From: Flavobacterium aquariorum
GTDB lineage: Bacteria; Bacteroidota; Bacteroidia; Flavobacteriales; Flavobacteriaceae
Reading direction: 5' to 3'
Assembly (NCBI RefSeq): GCF_003254745.1
Contig: NZ_QKXH01000003.1
Location: 372,001-436,000, forward strand
Length of the DNA: 64,000 nt
Under the pieces are notes generated by a model. It worked only from the letters and a program-made list of their open reading frames with translations, was not told the DNA's origin and ran no database searches. Positions 35,632 to 45,036 of this stretch are shown piece after piece. The number at the start of each line of letters is the position of its first letter. Position 1 is the stretch's first letter. The position numbers and the translations under genes are program-made.

Positions 35632-35901
35632 TTATCCTTCTATAACTTTAGCAACTACTAAAAAACCATTTTTCTTGTTCGGGAAGTTTTCCAAAATTAT
35701 TTGTTTCTCAATAGCCGAACTCTCTATCACAACATCTTCTCTTAAATTATTTACAGACACACAATTACGATTGACATTATTTGCAGCATTATTATTTGTT
35801 GGAATTGCATTTTTGATTACATCAAATAATTGGTTCACGCTCTCTGAGGGCTGTGCTCCTTTAATACTCGACAATATGTCGACTGTCATTGTTTTGCTCA
35901 T
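35632..35901 (-). CDS. gatC: Divergent GatC-like amidotransferase subunit
   Basis: 89 residues from ATG 35901; a TTG at 35925 extends the frame but is less likely. The C-terminal half (LREDVVIESSAIEKQIILEN then FPNKKNGFLVVAKVIEG) matches the GatC C-terminus, where an LRED motif and the closing ...GF..VPKVIE tail are conserved. The N-terminal half (MSKTMTVDILSSIKGAQPSE, then an Asn-rich stretch NNNAANNVNRN) does not resemble the usual helical GatC start. GatC stabilises and bridges GatA and GatB. Position directly ahead of gatA (4-nt gap) supports the call. It could be a remodelled GatC, or an unrelated N-terminus joined to a GatC tail. Confidence 0.65.
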   Translation of the reverse strand: MSKTMTVDILSSIKGAQPSESVNQLFDVIKNAIPTNNNAANNVNRNCVSVNNLREDVVIESSAIEKQIILENFPNKKNGFLVVAKVIEG

Positions 35902-36161
35902 AATTTCATTTAGTTTTAAAGTCAAACTTTTAAGGTGGCGAATTTACAAAAGTTTTATTAGGGAATCATGTTTATTTTAATGATTTCAACTGTTCTCAAC
36001 ATAAAAGAACAACATTTTAACATTATGTTAAATTTAATTACAATATGTAACAGTATTTCAAAATAGTTTAGGCAGAATAGAGAATTTCGCAAAACTGCAA
36101 AAGAATCAAATCCGTTTTTTGAGTTATAAATTGTGATTTTTTTACTTTTTGCCAAAAAAAA

Positions 36162-37787
36162 TTATTTCACTTTCTCCCCTTTCAAAAACACTTGTGTAGG
36201 TATTAATTTAACCATTTGATTTTCTTCAACTTTCATCAAATCCTGATCAAACATTACAAAATCGGCCCATTTACCCGCTTCAAGACTTCCTTTTTCTTTT
36301 TCTTCAAAATTAGAAAAAGCAGCCCAAATCGTCATTCCTCTCAACGTTTCTTCCCTTGTCAAAGCATTTTCCATTTGAAAACCAGCCTTTGGATAGTTCT
36401 TAATGTCTTTTCTTGCAACAGCAGCATGAAAAGTAAGCATTGGATTTACTTCTTCAACAGGAAAATCTGTACCCAAAGCAACTATTCCTGCTTTTTTAAG
36501 TAATTTTTTATAAGCATAGGCATTTTTCAATCGTTCGTTACCCAATCTTTCACCTGCCCAATACATATCAGATGTGGCATGAGTAGGTTGCACTGAAGGA
36601 ATTATTCCAGTCGCGAAATAATCAAAATCGGCTTCTTGAATCACTTGTGCATGTTCAATTTTCCATCTTCTGTCTTTTTTACCAGTCAATGCTTCTTTGT
36701 ATATTTTCAACAAAACGGTATTTGCAGAATCTCCAATAGCATGTGAATTCAACTGAAAAGGAGAACTGCCAATTTGTTTGGCTACATTTTTTAATTCTTC
36801 CACAGAAGAAAGCAACGTACCATATTGTTTCGGACTATCCGAATAAGGTTTATGCAAACAGGCGCCACGAGAACCCAATGCACCATCTCCATACATCTTA
36901 AAAGAACATACATTTAAGTTATTGGTTTTGCAAATTCCTTTTTTCAAGTACAAATCGATATTCTTCTGATTTGCCGTAATCATCGCATACACATTAATTT
37001 TCATAGCTTTTGCTTTTTGCAAGCTATCCATCAAATTAATGACATCCGGATCTAAACCAGCATCATTGACTGTTGTCAACCCATATTGAAACATCACTTT
37101 TTCGGCGTCTAATAATCCAGCGATTTGTTTTTTTCGATTTGGTTTAGGTATTATTTTGAAAACCAACTCCATTGGATTATCAATTAAAATCCCATTAGGT
37201 TCACCATTTTCCAAAACTATTTCTCCACCAGAGACTTTTGTCGATTTTGAGATTCCTGCCAATTTCAAAGCCAAACTATTTACAACAATTGCGTGACCAT
37301 CTATACGATTTAAAACTACCGGAATATTTGGAAAAACTACATCTAAATCTTCTTTCGTTGGAAATTTAGCTACTTGCCAATCATTTTGATCCCATCCATT
37401 TCCAATAATAAACGTAGATTTTCTTTCTTTTTGATATTTCTTGATTCTATCAATTACTTCAGTCATACTTTTGGTTCCCCGTAAATCGACTTCTTGCAGA
37501 CTCAGTCCATAACTATAAAAATGACAATGGGCATCATACAACCCTGGATAAACAAATTTCCCTTTTGCATCAATAGTATTTTTGGAATCATAAGAATTTG
37601 CTATTTCATCATTGGAACCAATAGCCACAATTTTACCAGATTGAATCGCCATAGCCGAGGCTTTACCAAAATCTTTATTTACGGTATAAATATTGGCATT
37701 CGCAACAATAGTATCTACAGCAATCTTATTTTTTTGATTACACGAAACCAATAAAATCAATGAAAGCAGAAAAGAAATTTTCTTCAT
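36162..37787 (-). CDS. Amidohydrolase-family lipoprotein (YtcJ-like)
   Basis: 541 residues. The N-terminus is a lipoprotein signal with lipobox LVSC, cysteine at 16, so it should be anchored to a membrane on the periplasmic side or at the surface. The rest is a metal-dependent TIM-barrel amidohydrolase of the YtcJ (amidohydrolase_3) group: IVANANIYTVNKDFGKA, the metal-binding YPGLYDAHCHFYSYG, GNGWDQNDW, HAIGDSANTVLLKIY, the IEHAQVIQEADFD histidine and ALGTDFPVEEVNP aspartate. Substrate unknown; relatives hydrolyse formamides or similar C-N bonds. It is the last gene of the minus-strand run that begins with the TPR gene. Confidence 0.9.
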   Translation of the reverse strand: MKKISFLLSLILLVSCNQKNKIAVDTIVANANIYTVNKDFGKASAMAIQSGKIVAIGSNDEIANSYDSKNTIDAKGKFVYPGLYDAHCHFYSYGLSLQEVDLRGTKSMTEVIDRIKKYQKERKSTFIIGNGWDQNDWQVAKFPTKEDLDVVFPNIPVVLNRIDGHAIVVNSLALKLAGISKSTKVSGGEIVLENGEPNGILIDNPMELVFKIIPKPNRKKQIAGLLDAEKVMFQYGLTTVNDAGLDPDVINLMDSLQKAKAMKINVYAMITANQKNIDLYLKKGICKTNNLNVCSFKMYGDGALGSRGACLHKPYSDSPKQYGTLLSSVEELKNVAKQIGSSPFQLNSHAIGDSANTVLLKIYKEALTGKKDRRWKIEHAQVIQEADFDYFATGIIPSVQPTHATSDMYWAGERLGNERLKNAYAYKKLLKKAGIVALGTDFPVEEVNPMLTFHAAVARKDIKNYPKAGFQMENALTREETLRGMTIWAAFSNFEEKEKGSLEAGKWADFVMFDQDLMKVEENQMVKLIPTQVFLKGEKVK

Positions 37788-37874
37788 AATAAACAGTTTA
37801 GTTATTGGAGCTAATATAAAAAAAAGAGCTCCAATAAACTGTAAATTACAGAATGAATTGTTTAAAAGAAAAAA

Positions 37875-38324
37875 CTATAAAATTTCTTGTATTGTGTATT
37901 TGGTGGTATTAATCTCAAAAGCAAATCCAACTTTATTTCCCATCAATTTATTTCCAAGCGGGGATTGTGGAGATAAAGCAATAATATTAATACCGTCAAC
38001 GTTGATTTTTGGAAGAGCAAGACTTAAGTACAAATAAATCCCATTGGCTTTTACTAGACTTCCCAGAATAATAGTTTCTGCTACAACCGAAGAATCTAAT
38101 TTATCCAAAACGCTTTTTTGAGTCAATACTTCTTTGAGTTTCGTATTGAGTTTTTCCTGTTCAATATGCATCATAGACAAAGCCGTCTCATGCTTATCAC
38201 CTGCCGAACCTTTGGCATCATTTTTAGAATCTTCGGTCAAAGCCGCAATCATGTCCCTGAAAGCATCTATTCTATCTTGAACTAATTGATGGTAACGATG
38301 GTATATTTTTTGTTTGAAAGTCAT
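37875..38324 (-). CDS. GreA/GreB-like small protein
   Basis: 149 residues. The N-terminal half is a charged helical region (YHRYHQLVQDRIDAFRDMIAALTED to MMHIEQEKLNTKLKEVL in outline) that could form a coiled coil. The C-terminal half (SSVVAETIILGSLVKANGIYLYLSLALPKINVDG, then SPQSPLGNKLMGNKVGFAFE) resembles the FKBP-like C-terminal domain of GreA/GreB, including the SPxSPLGxALxGKxxGD-type segment. Classic Gre proteins bind the RNA polymerase channel and stimulate transcript cleavage; the acidic tip residues are not evident here, so that function is uncertain. 39 nt separate it from the barrel gene upstream. Confidence 0.7.
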   Translation of the reverse strand: MTFKQKIYHRYHQLVQDRIDAFRDMIAALTEDSKNDAKGSAGDKHETALSMMHIEQEKLNTKLKEVLTQKSVLDKLDSSVVAETIILGSLVKANGIYLYLSLALPKINVDGINIIALSPQSPLGNKLMGNKVGFAFEINTTKYTIQEIL

Positions 38325-38363
38325 TTATTAGACTACTTAGATTTTTAGATTCTTAGATTTTTT

Positions 38364-40175
38364 TTAAAAATCAAATTTATAATTCCCTCCCAACATCACT
38401 TGAAAACCTTGAACTGGATAATTCAACCATTTTTGGTATCCATTATTCATAATGTTATTGGCTTTTAAAAAAGTAGTAAATCGTTCACTGTATTTGAATC
38501 GAATATTCGCATTCAAATCGAAATAACCATCCAATGTGATTGGTCCCGGAGCAGTAACATAAACTATATCGGTATTTAGTTGCTGGTCCTTACGTTCACC
38601 TACATAAAACAAATTTATACCAGCAAACCATTTTTCGGTAACCATAAAATCAACTTTGGAATTGAATTGAAGTTCTGGTAAATTCCAAGCTTCTCCTTGT
38701 ATTTTATTGGAATAACTATTAATAGTTACATCAGCTTCTACTGTAACACCTTTGGCTAAATCCGCTTTAATTTCTCCGTAAAGACGTATGGTTTTCATAT
38801 CATCATAAATTACTTGAAATGAATTCCCAAAAGCATAATTGGCATTTGTATTCTTTTCATTGTAGTCATTGCTTTTAAACAACGCTTTGTTTTCATCATA
38901 TATGTATGAAGCTTTTACATCATAACTCACAGTGCTGGCCAATTTTCCCTTTAAACCTGCGTGAACATCATACAACTCATTGGTTGGCTTAATCTCCAAT
39001 GTAGGAGAAACAAAAGGATTCGCGTCAACAAAATCTTTATAGGTATTTTGTTGCAAGTTCCCAATTGCACTTGTATAAAATATCATCAAATCACCCACAA
39101 CATTATAAGAAGCCGTTACCGATGGATAAACATAAAACTTATTGCTCGTGTTATTCTTACCCATACTATAAACCAAGCCAGCTCCAATGTCGATTGTCCA
39201 ATCGTCTCTTTTCATAACAAAACTTGGCACTATTCCTAAATTTGTAAAGCCGTATTTAATATCTGCTGTATTTGTTCCTGAATAATCTTTCTTAAAACTA
39301 CCATCAACATAATCAACAAACACTTTGGTTTTTATTGCTTCATCCAAAACATCAAACTTAAAAGTTGGTGCTAATAAAAATCGATTCTCCGCCGAACTGT
39401 ACGCATCCGAAAAGTGAGTAAGTTCTAGTTTAACATCTTTCAAAAGGGCTTCTTCAAAAACCAGTGAACCACCAGCCGTGATTGTATTGTAAGATTGTTG
39501 TGGATTAATACCATTAACCAAAGCCATACTTTCTGGAAGAGTTAATGTATTTCCAAAATCGGCAGGCAGCCCATACCAATTATAAATTTGATTCTGGTAT
39601 CCTAGTTTTACATTCCAAGCCATTTCCTGCTCATTTGACCCATAAATCAAATCAATTTTGGTATCATAATAAAAGTCGTCCAAAGTAATCTCTTTTATTC
39701 CTCCCTGCGAAGAATTATGACGAAACATTCCTCCTATATATTCATTATTATTAAGATCTTCATTCACATACAATTCGGCATTCAAAGAACCATAATTTCC
39801 AATTCCGAAAGTTGCATAATTTTTAAACAAACGTTCTTGCTTTGCTTTCTCAACTCCTTGTGCATTTCCTTTGGAAGGAGAAAAAGTTGAAGCCACGGGA
39901 AAAGGCAAAATCGAATATTTCACAATTTCTTTTTTAGCATTTTCATCATTTGTAATCACTGGAACTTCATTTACTTTGAAAGCATCAGAGATTGTTGGCG
40001 TATATGGCTTAACCACATTTACCACTTCTGTCCCAATATTGTCATTTTTATCTTTTTTGTCTTGTGCAAAAGATAATTGTGAAAAAAACAAGAGTAAAAC
40101 CCCCATCGTAATCCTCCCCTCAATTGAGAACATTGATTGTTTATTTATGAATGCTTTTATGTTTTTGATTATCAT
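38364..40175 (-). CDS. Outer-membrane beta-barrel protein (TonB-receptor-like barrel without plug)
   Basis: 603 residues from the ATG at 40175, although an internal ATG 14 or 23 codons later would give a more ordinary signal peptide (MGVLLLFFSQLSFAQ). After cleavage come about 90 polar residues (DNIGTEVVNVVKPYTPTISD) and then regularly spaced amphipathic strands, closing with FLKANNIMNNGYQKWLNYP and FQVMLGGNYKFDF, like the end of TonB-dependent receptors. There is no plug domain. It is an outer-membrane protein of unknown cargo or function. Its neighbours are a large periplasmic TPR protein and a PhzF-like protein on the same strand. Confidence 0.8.
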   Translation of the reverse strand: MIIKNIKAFINKQSMFSIEGRITMGVLLLFFSQLSFAQDKKDKNDNIGTEVVNVVKPYTPTISDAFKVNEVPVITNDENAKKEIVKYSILPFPVASTFSPSKGNAQGVEKAKQERLFKNYATFGIGNYGSLNAELYVNEDLNNNEYIGGMFRHNSSQGGIKEITLDDFYYDTKIDLIYGSNEQEMAWNVKLGYQNQIYNWYGLPADFGNTLTLPESMALVNGINPQQSYNTITAGGSLVFEEALLKDVKLELTHFSDAYSSAENRFLLAPTFKFDVLDEAIKTKVFVDYVDGSFKKDYSGTNTADIKYGFTNLGIVPSFVMKRDDWTIDIGAGLVYSMGKNNTSNKFYVYPSVTASYNVVGDLMIFYTSAIGNLQQNTYKDFVDANPFVSPTLEIKPTNELYDVHAGLKGKLASTVSYDVKASYIYDENKALFKSNDYNEKNTNANYAFGNSFQVIYDDMKTIRLYGEIKADLAKGVTVEADVTINSYSNKIQGEAWNLPELQFNSKVDFMVTEKWFAGINLFYVGERKDQQLNTDIVYVTAPGPITLDGYFDLNANIRFKYSERFTTFLKANNIMNNGYQKWLNYPVQGFQVMLGGNYKFDF

Positions 40176-40207
40176 CTTTGCTGTTTTTTCTATCTCTGTT
40201 TTCTAAT

Positions 40208-40246
40208 TTCTGCCTTCTTTATTCTGCCTTCTTTATTCTGCCTTCT
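40208..40246 (+). repeat. 14-bp tandem repeat, 2.8 copies
   Basis: TTCTGCCTTCTTTA at 40208-40221 and 40222-40235, then TTCTGCCTTCT at 40236-40246, in the 74-nt gap between the PhzF-like and barrel genes. The complement AGAAGGCAGAA also builds the hairpin at 57095. Confidence 0.75.
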
Positions 40247-40249
40247 CCT

Positions 40250-41113
40250 TTACACTTCCCATTCACCTTTTGCAATGAATTGTGTTTTCCCTCCAATTTT
40301 AATATCAAAATTATCTCCAGACAATTCCCCGTCAAAATAAATTCTTGAAGGACGATTGATAAAATCTCCTTGATGGTTGATTGTTTTAATTTCTGGCGAA
40401 TGGTATTTCAAAAGAAAAGCCTGCAGACAAGTACTCGCACTTCCTGTCCCTGCATCTTCAACCAATTGATTATTTTCGATACAAAACATTCTGCTGTAAA
40501 GTTCTCCTTTATCAAAACAATACAAATACAGCGCTCTATGATTTGTTTTACAATGCCATTGCAACCACTCATTCATTTCACCCAAATCAAAACGTACACT
40601 TTCTAAAGCCTTTATACTACTCAAGGGAACAATCACAAACGCACTTCCTGTAGTTACTTCCTGAATGGGTAATTTATCCTCAAAATCTGCACTAGTTAAA
40701 TTACTAAAAGACAAAATATCTGATTTTGCGAAAATATCTAAAAAACGAGGTTGTGCCGCCTGTAACCAAACCAAATCACCTGTTTGTTGAATCGGAATTT
40801 CACCAATTGGCACCGATAATTTAAAATTTCGAGGATTCGTCTCCACTATTTTATTCATCAAAACCCAAGATGTCCCTATAACTGGATGGCCTGCAAACTG
40901 CATTTCGTGTTCTGCTGTAAAAATTCGAATTGCGGCACTATTATTTTCTGGTTCAATCTTGGTAATAAAAGTGCTTTCGGCAAAGTTAATTTCCCGTGCA
41001 ATTTTCTGCATTTCTTCGGTATTCAAACCTTCCGCTTCCAAGAAAACGGCCAGTTGATTTCCGGCATATTTTTCCTCTGCAAAAACATCTACTATATAAA
41101 AAGGTAATGTCAT
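40250..41113 (-). CDS. PhzF-family isomerase/epimerase-like protein
   Basis: 287 residues with the two-domain diaminopimelate-epimerase fold of PhzF proteins. Seen: DVFAEEKYAGNQLAVFLEAE at 9-28 (the GNPLAVF-type signature), EINFAESTFI with the catalytic-type Glu, EMQFAGHPVIGTSWVL, and EDAGTGSASTCLQAF near the C-terminus. PhzF itself isomerises a phenazine precursor, but most homologues have unknown substrates, and no phenazine genes are near. The TPR gene ends 9 nt upstream, so the two are probably cotranscribed. Confidence 0.88.
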   Translation of the reverse strand: MTLPFYIVDVFAEEKYAGNQLAVFLEAEGLNTEEMQKIAREINFAESTFITKIEPENNSAAIRIFTAEHEMQFAGHPVIGTSWVLMNKIVETNPRNFKLSVPIGEIPIQQTGDLVWLQAAQPRFLDIFAKSDILSFSNLTSADFEDKLPIQEVTTGSAFVIVPLSSIKALESVRFDLGEMNEWLQWHCKTNHRALYLYCFDKGELYSRMFCIENNQLVEDAGTGSASTCLQAFLLKYHSPEIKTINHQGDFINRPSRIYFDGELSGDNFDIKIGGKTQFIAKGEWEV

Positions 41114-41122
41114 TCAGCTTTT

Positions 41123-44100
41123 CTATTTAGTTATTGATGAATTTGTTTTGGCTTCTTCAGTTTTTATTCTGTTCAATTCCGTTTTAGCTTCTTCAACCAC
41201 ATCGGAATAGTCAGTGAAATTTTCAATCACATTATCCAAAACATAGGTCGCTTGATAACTGTCTTTTAAACCATAATAGTTCTTCGCCATTAGAACCAAG
41301 CCTTTGGCTCCAAAATAACGGTAACTAGAATAATTTTTGGCTAATTTTTGAATAGCCGCATTTGAAATCTCAAACTTTCCTTCTTTATTTTTAAAATAAG
41401 CATCATAATACAACGCTTCCGCAGCCAGTTCTCCTTTGCTCACACTTAGTAATTTTGCGTAAGCAGTTTTAGCTTTGGCTTCATCACCAGATTGCATAGC
41501 AGAACGGGCAACGATGATTTGGGCATCACTTTTTACATTTTCCTCCGCTTTTGGATTCGCCAACACCTTGTCGGCATAAACCACTGAATTTGGATAATCC
41601 TTTGTTTCATAATAACATTTCATCAAATTCGCTTGCGCAAAAGTCTTATTCTGTGGAAAATCTGCTTCTTTTTCTATACGAACCAAAACCGGAATTCCTT
41701 TATCACAATTTTTATCTTTCAAAAATATTTGCGCTAATCGAACCAAAGACTGCTCAGTATATTCACATCTAGGCTGTCTTATCACATACTCATAATTAGG
41801 GACCGATTTACTTTCTGAACCTTCAGCGTAAAGCAATTGTGCCAATTGAAAATTGGCCTTCAGGATATTTACACCATTCGGAAATTTGGCGACATAACTG
41901 CTGTATCCTGAAATTGCTTGTTTATTATTTCCTTGCCCTAACTGTTTCTCGGCAGCCTCAAAAGTATCATTATCCAATTCCAAATCGGTCACCGCAACAA
42001 AATCTAATGTGCGTACCCAAGTGGCATATTCATCCACTTTTCCGTTATCAACATAGATCAATCTGGCAGTAGAAACCGCTTCGTAAGCTTCGGGAGTTTT
42101 AGGGAAATCAGAAGCCACTTTTTTAAATTTGGTTAAAGCCAAATCATCTCGATCCGAATTATAATAAACCAAACCTTGACGCAAAACTGCCCTTGATGTA
42201 TACGAACTGTTTTTGAAAGTTGTCACTAATTTATCATAGGTTTTTATGGCCAAATCCTGTTTGTTTTCGGCAACATAAGTATTCCCTAATTCAAACAAAG
42301 CGTCATCTTGGTAATCTGATTTTGGATATAATGTCAAAAACGCATTGAGTTCTTCTATCTTTTTACTGTTTTTCGAAAGAAATCCATAACAAAGCGCTTT
42401 TTGGAAATAAGCATAATCAGCATCAACACTTTTGGATTCTATTACCTTAATATAAGCATCCAATGCTGATTGGTATTTCGTTGTTACGAATCTACAGTCG
42501 GCAAGACGTAAATAAGAATCATTCAAACGAAATTTATCCGCTTTATTATTGTCGATTTGGTTTTGGAAAGAATTCCCGGCAGCTTCGTATTCTTTCAACT
42601 TAAAATTAGCGTAAGCTATATTGTAATTTACGTTTTTAAACTCAACTGTTTCTTTGGCTTTTGCCAAATCCGAGAATTGCTGATAACTCAACAAGGCTTC
42701 TTTGTAGTCTTCTAAATTATATTCGGATTCCGCTTTCCAAAAAGTGGCACGTGCAGTTATAAGGGCATCCTTTTGTTCTTTTACTGCTTTTTCAAACATC
42801 GACAAAGATTCGGAATAATTCCCTTCGTTATATAATTCCAATCCTCTATAAAAAACTACTTTTTGATAGGCAATTCTATTTTCTGGAGTTTTGTTTTTCT
42901 CCAATAAAACCAATGCTTCTTTGTAGTTTTTGGATGAAATATAAGAATCAATCAACAGTTTTTCTATAACATCATTATTTGGATTCGTTGGGTATTTATT
43001 GATAAAACCCAATAAAACTTCAGGAACACTTTGGTACGAATTCCCAATTTCATAGCTCAATTTGGCATAATTAAAACTGGCATCTTCCTGCAATTTTAAA
43101 TTAAAATTCATTTCGGAAGCATTCTTAAAAGCATTCAAAGCTTGTTGCTTTTTATTAGATTCCAAGTAACTTTCTCCCAAATGGTAATAAGCATTTTGGG
43201 CTATGAAATCGTTTCCATCAATAATTTTGTTGAATTGCGAAATGGCATTTTCATAATCCTTTTGTACATAATAGGCATAACCCAATTGGTAGAAATCGGT
43301 ATTATTCCATTTCCCTTTTTTGCCTTTATATCCAACCAAATAAGGGATCGCTTTATCGTATTGTTTTAAATTAAAATAGCTTTCTCCAATAATTTTATTC
43401 AATTCTGATTTTTCTTCAGGAGTAGAATTCGGCATTGCTTTGATTCCTAAATCGATAGCTTTTTGAAAATCCCCCGATTTGAAACTCATATCCGATTTGT
43501 AGTACGATAATTTTTCGGCATACTTTTCATTGCCCGAAACTTGGTCAAATTGTTTATTAGCCTCTACATAATCATCAGACTCATAAGCCATAAAACCCAT
43601 GTAATATTTGCTCTGAGTACCGTATTCATCAGTATTGGCTACTTTACTAAAATATTTTTGGGCTTCTTTTGTTTTTTTGGAATCAAAATAAGCATATCCT
43701 TTTTGAAAATTATACTTGTTGCGTTCACTGTCTTTCAGGACACTTTCATCTACCCTATTAAACCATAGCAAAGCTTCTTTAAAATCCCTGTGATCGTAAT
43801 AATAATACGCAACATCAATAAAGGCTTGATTTTGCTTACGGCTTGCTGGATATTCTTCAACGAAACGATTAATCAATTCTTCAGCATTATCCTGATCGGT
43901 ACGAATGGTACAATTCGCAATGTAATAAGCACAATCTGATTGCAAACCTTCGGTCGTGGCAACAGCCTGAACATTCTTAAAAATGATTTGCGCTGAAGCA
44001 TATTGTTTGTCCTCATATAAAGAGAGTGCTTTATCGAAGTCTTTTAATGGGTAAGTGTAAATGGTCGATTCTTGTGAATAAAGGGACGTTATTTGAACAG

Positions 44101-44137
44101 TAAAAAGGAATAAAAAAAGTCCGGGAAGTTTACGCAT
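41123..44137 (-). CDS. Large exported tetratricopeptide-repeat protein
   Basis: 1004 residues with signal peptide (SLYSQES, cleavage near 22) and TPR units along nearly the whole chain. Examples are KALSLYEDKQYASAQIIF, DYENAISQFNKIIDGND, YKEALLSYQQFSDLAK and the YPKSDYQDDALFELGNTY segment, which recalls BamD/YbgF-type repeats. No catalytic domain. It is likely periplasmic or outer-membrane associated and acts as a scaffold. The adjoining barrel protein (38364) is a plausible partner. It is the first gene of the minus-strand group reaching to 36162. Confidence 0.85.
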   Translation of the reverse strand: MRKLPGLFLFLFTVQITSLYSQESTIYTYPLKDFDKALSLYEDKQYASAQIIFKNVQAVATTEGLQSDCAYYIANCTIRTDQDNAEELINRFVEEYPASRKQNQAFIDVAYYYYDHRDFKEALLWFNRVDESVLKDSERNKYNFQKGYAYFDSKKTKEAQKYFSKVANTDEYGTQSKYYMGFMAYESDDYVEANKQFDQVSGNEKYAEKLSYYKSDMSFKSGDFQKAIDLGIKAMPNSTPEEKSELNKIIGESYFNLKQYDKAIPYLVGYKGKKGKWNNTDFYQLGYAYYVQKDYENAISQFNKIIDGNDFIAQNAYYHLGESYLESNKKQQALNAFKNASEMNFNLKLQEDASFNYAKLSYEIGNSYQSVPEVLLGFINKYPTNPNNDVIEKLLIDSYISSKNYKEALVLLEKNKTPENRIAYQKVVFYRGLELYNEGNYSESLSMFEKAVKEQKDALITARATFWKAESEYNLEDYKEALLSYQQFSDLAKAKETVEFKNVNYNIAYANFKLKEYEAAGNSFQNQIDNNKADKFRLNDSYLRLADCRFVTTKYQSALDAYIKVIESKSVDADYAYFQKALCYGFLSKNSKKIEELNAFLTLYPKSDYQDDALFELGNTYVAENKQDLAIKTYDKLVTTFKNSSYTSRAVLRQGLVYYNSDRDDLALTKFKKVASDFPKTPEAYEAVSTARLIYVDNGKVDEYATWVRTLDFVAVTDLELDNDTFEAAEKQLGQGNNKQAISGYSSYVAKFPNGVNILKANFQLAQLLYAEGSESKSVPNYEYVIRQPRCEYTEQSLVRLAQIFLKDKNCDKGIPVLVRIEKEADFPQNKTFAQANLMKCYYETKDYPNSVVYADKVLANPKAEENVKSDAQIIVARSAMQSGDEAKAKTAYAKLLSVSKGELAAEALYYDAYFKNKEGKFEISNAAIQKLAKNYSSYRYFGAKGLVLMAKNYYGLKDSYQATYVLDNVIENFTDYSDVVEEAKTELNRIKTEEAKTNSSITK

Positions 44138-44274
44138 TGTTGTTTTTATTTAATGTTCAAATATATTTAATCTGATTCTATAACGAAAGGCTGACAGCTT
44201 TTATTATAAACTATTTTTAAACGGATTCCACATCCTCTGCCTAACTCCAAAGGAGAGTGGAGCTTGAATTGGAA

Positions 44275-44305
44275 TTTGAAATTTAATTTTTGCATTTTAC
44301 TTTTG
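44275..44305 (+). promoter_or_regulatory. Promoter of ftsE and the coupled glycosyltransferase
   Basis: TTTG at 44275-44278, a 19-nt spacer and TACTTTTG at 44298-44305: a full match to both Bacteroidota elements. The ATG is 47 nt downstream. Confidence 0.75.
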
Positions 44306-44352
44306 TATTTGGATTTTATCTTTTTACTTTTACCCAATAAACAAATTCTATT

Positions 44353-45036
44353 ATGTCACAATCAGTACTGTCTTTAAAAAACGTAAACATATACCAAGAA
44401 GGAAAAATTATTTTATCTGATGTTAATTTAGAGGTCAATCACGGCGAATTTATTTACATCATTGGAAAAACAGGTTCTGGAAAGAGTAGTTTGTTAAAAA
44501 CATTATATGCCGATTTGCCATTATTAGAAGGCGAAGGCAAGATTGTAGAATTTGATTTGGCCACTTTAAAAGAAGATGATATCCCGTTTTTGAGAAGAAA
44601 ATTTGGTATTGTTTTTCAAGATTTTAAATTACTACCAGATCGTTCTGTAAAAGACAACATGCTTTTTGTTTTGAAAGCAACTGGTTGGACGGATACAAAA
44701 GAAATGGATGCCAAAATAAACGAAGTACTTGACAAAGTAAACATGAAAGACTTTGCAAGCAAAATGCCTCACCAACTCTCTGGCGGAGAACAGCAACGAA
44801 TAGCTATCGCAAGAGCATTATTGAATGATCCAGAATTTATTCTTGCCGATGAGCCAACAGGGAATTTAGACCCGCAAACCAGTATTGAAGTTCTTGAAGT
44901 TTTAAGAAAAATCAATGCCAATGGCAAAACAGTTATTATGGCTACGCATGATTATGCTTTGTTAATGAAATTCCCTAGCAAAACCTTAAAATGTGAGGAT
45001 GCCACCATTTTTGAAGTGGTACAAAGAACGGTGTAA
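44353..45036 (+). CDS. ftsE: Cell-division ABC transporter ATP-binding protein FtsE
   Basis: 227 residues, an ABC ATPase. Walker A is GKTGSGKSS at 38-46, signature LSGGEQQ at 142-148, Walker B FILADEPTG at 162-170 and the H-loop ATHD near 197-200. The short length, KIVEFDLATLKEDDIPFLRR and FGIVFQDFKLLPDRSV are typical of FtsE. With FtsX it activates septal peptidoglycan hydrolases and links to the divisome at the inner membrane. ftsX is not adjacent. Instead the stop codon overlaps the start of a glycosyltransferase (TAATG), an unusual coupling. Confidence 0.92.
   Translation: MSQSVLSLKNVNIYQEGKIILSDVNLEVNHGEFIYIIGKTGSGKSSLLKTLYADLPLLEGEGKIVEFDLATLKEDDIPFLRRKFGIVFQDFKLLPDRSVKDNMLFVLKATGWTDTKEMDAKINEVLDKVNMKDFASKMPHQLSGGEQQRIAIARALLNDPEFILADEPTGNLDPQTSIEVLEVLRKINANGKTVIMATHDYALLMKFPSKTLKCEDATIFEVVQRTV

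Noticed and set aside
35958..36155. 65-codon minus-strand open frame between the amidohydrolase gene and gatC
   Set aside because: AT-rich chance frame, no start signal, no motif.
40208..40246. Possible CRISPR-like array
   Set aside because: Units are 14 bp and directly abutting with no spacers; it is a simple tandem repeat. No CRISPR array or cas gene is present.
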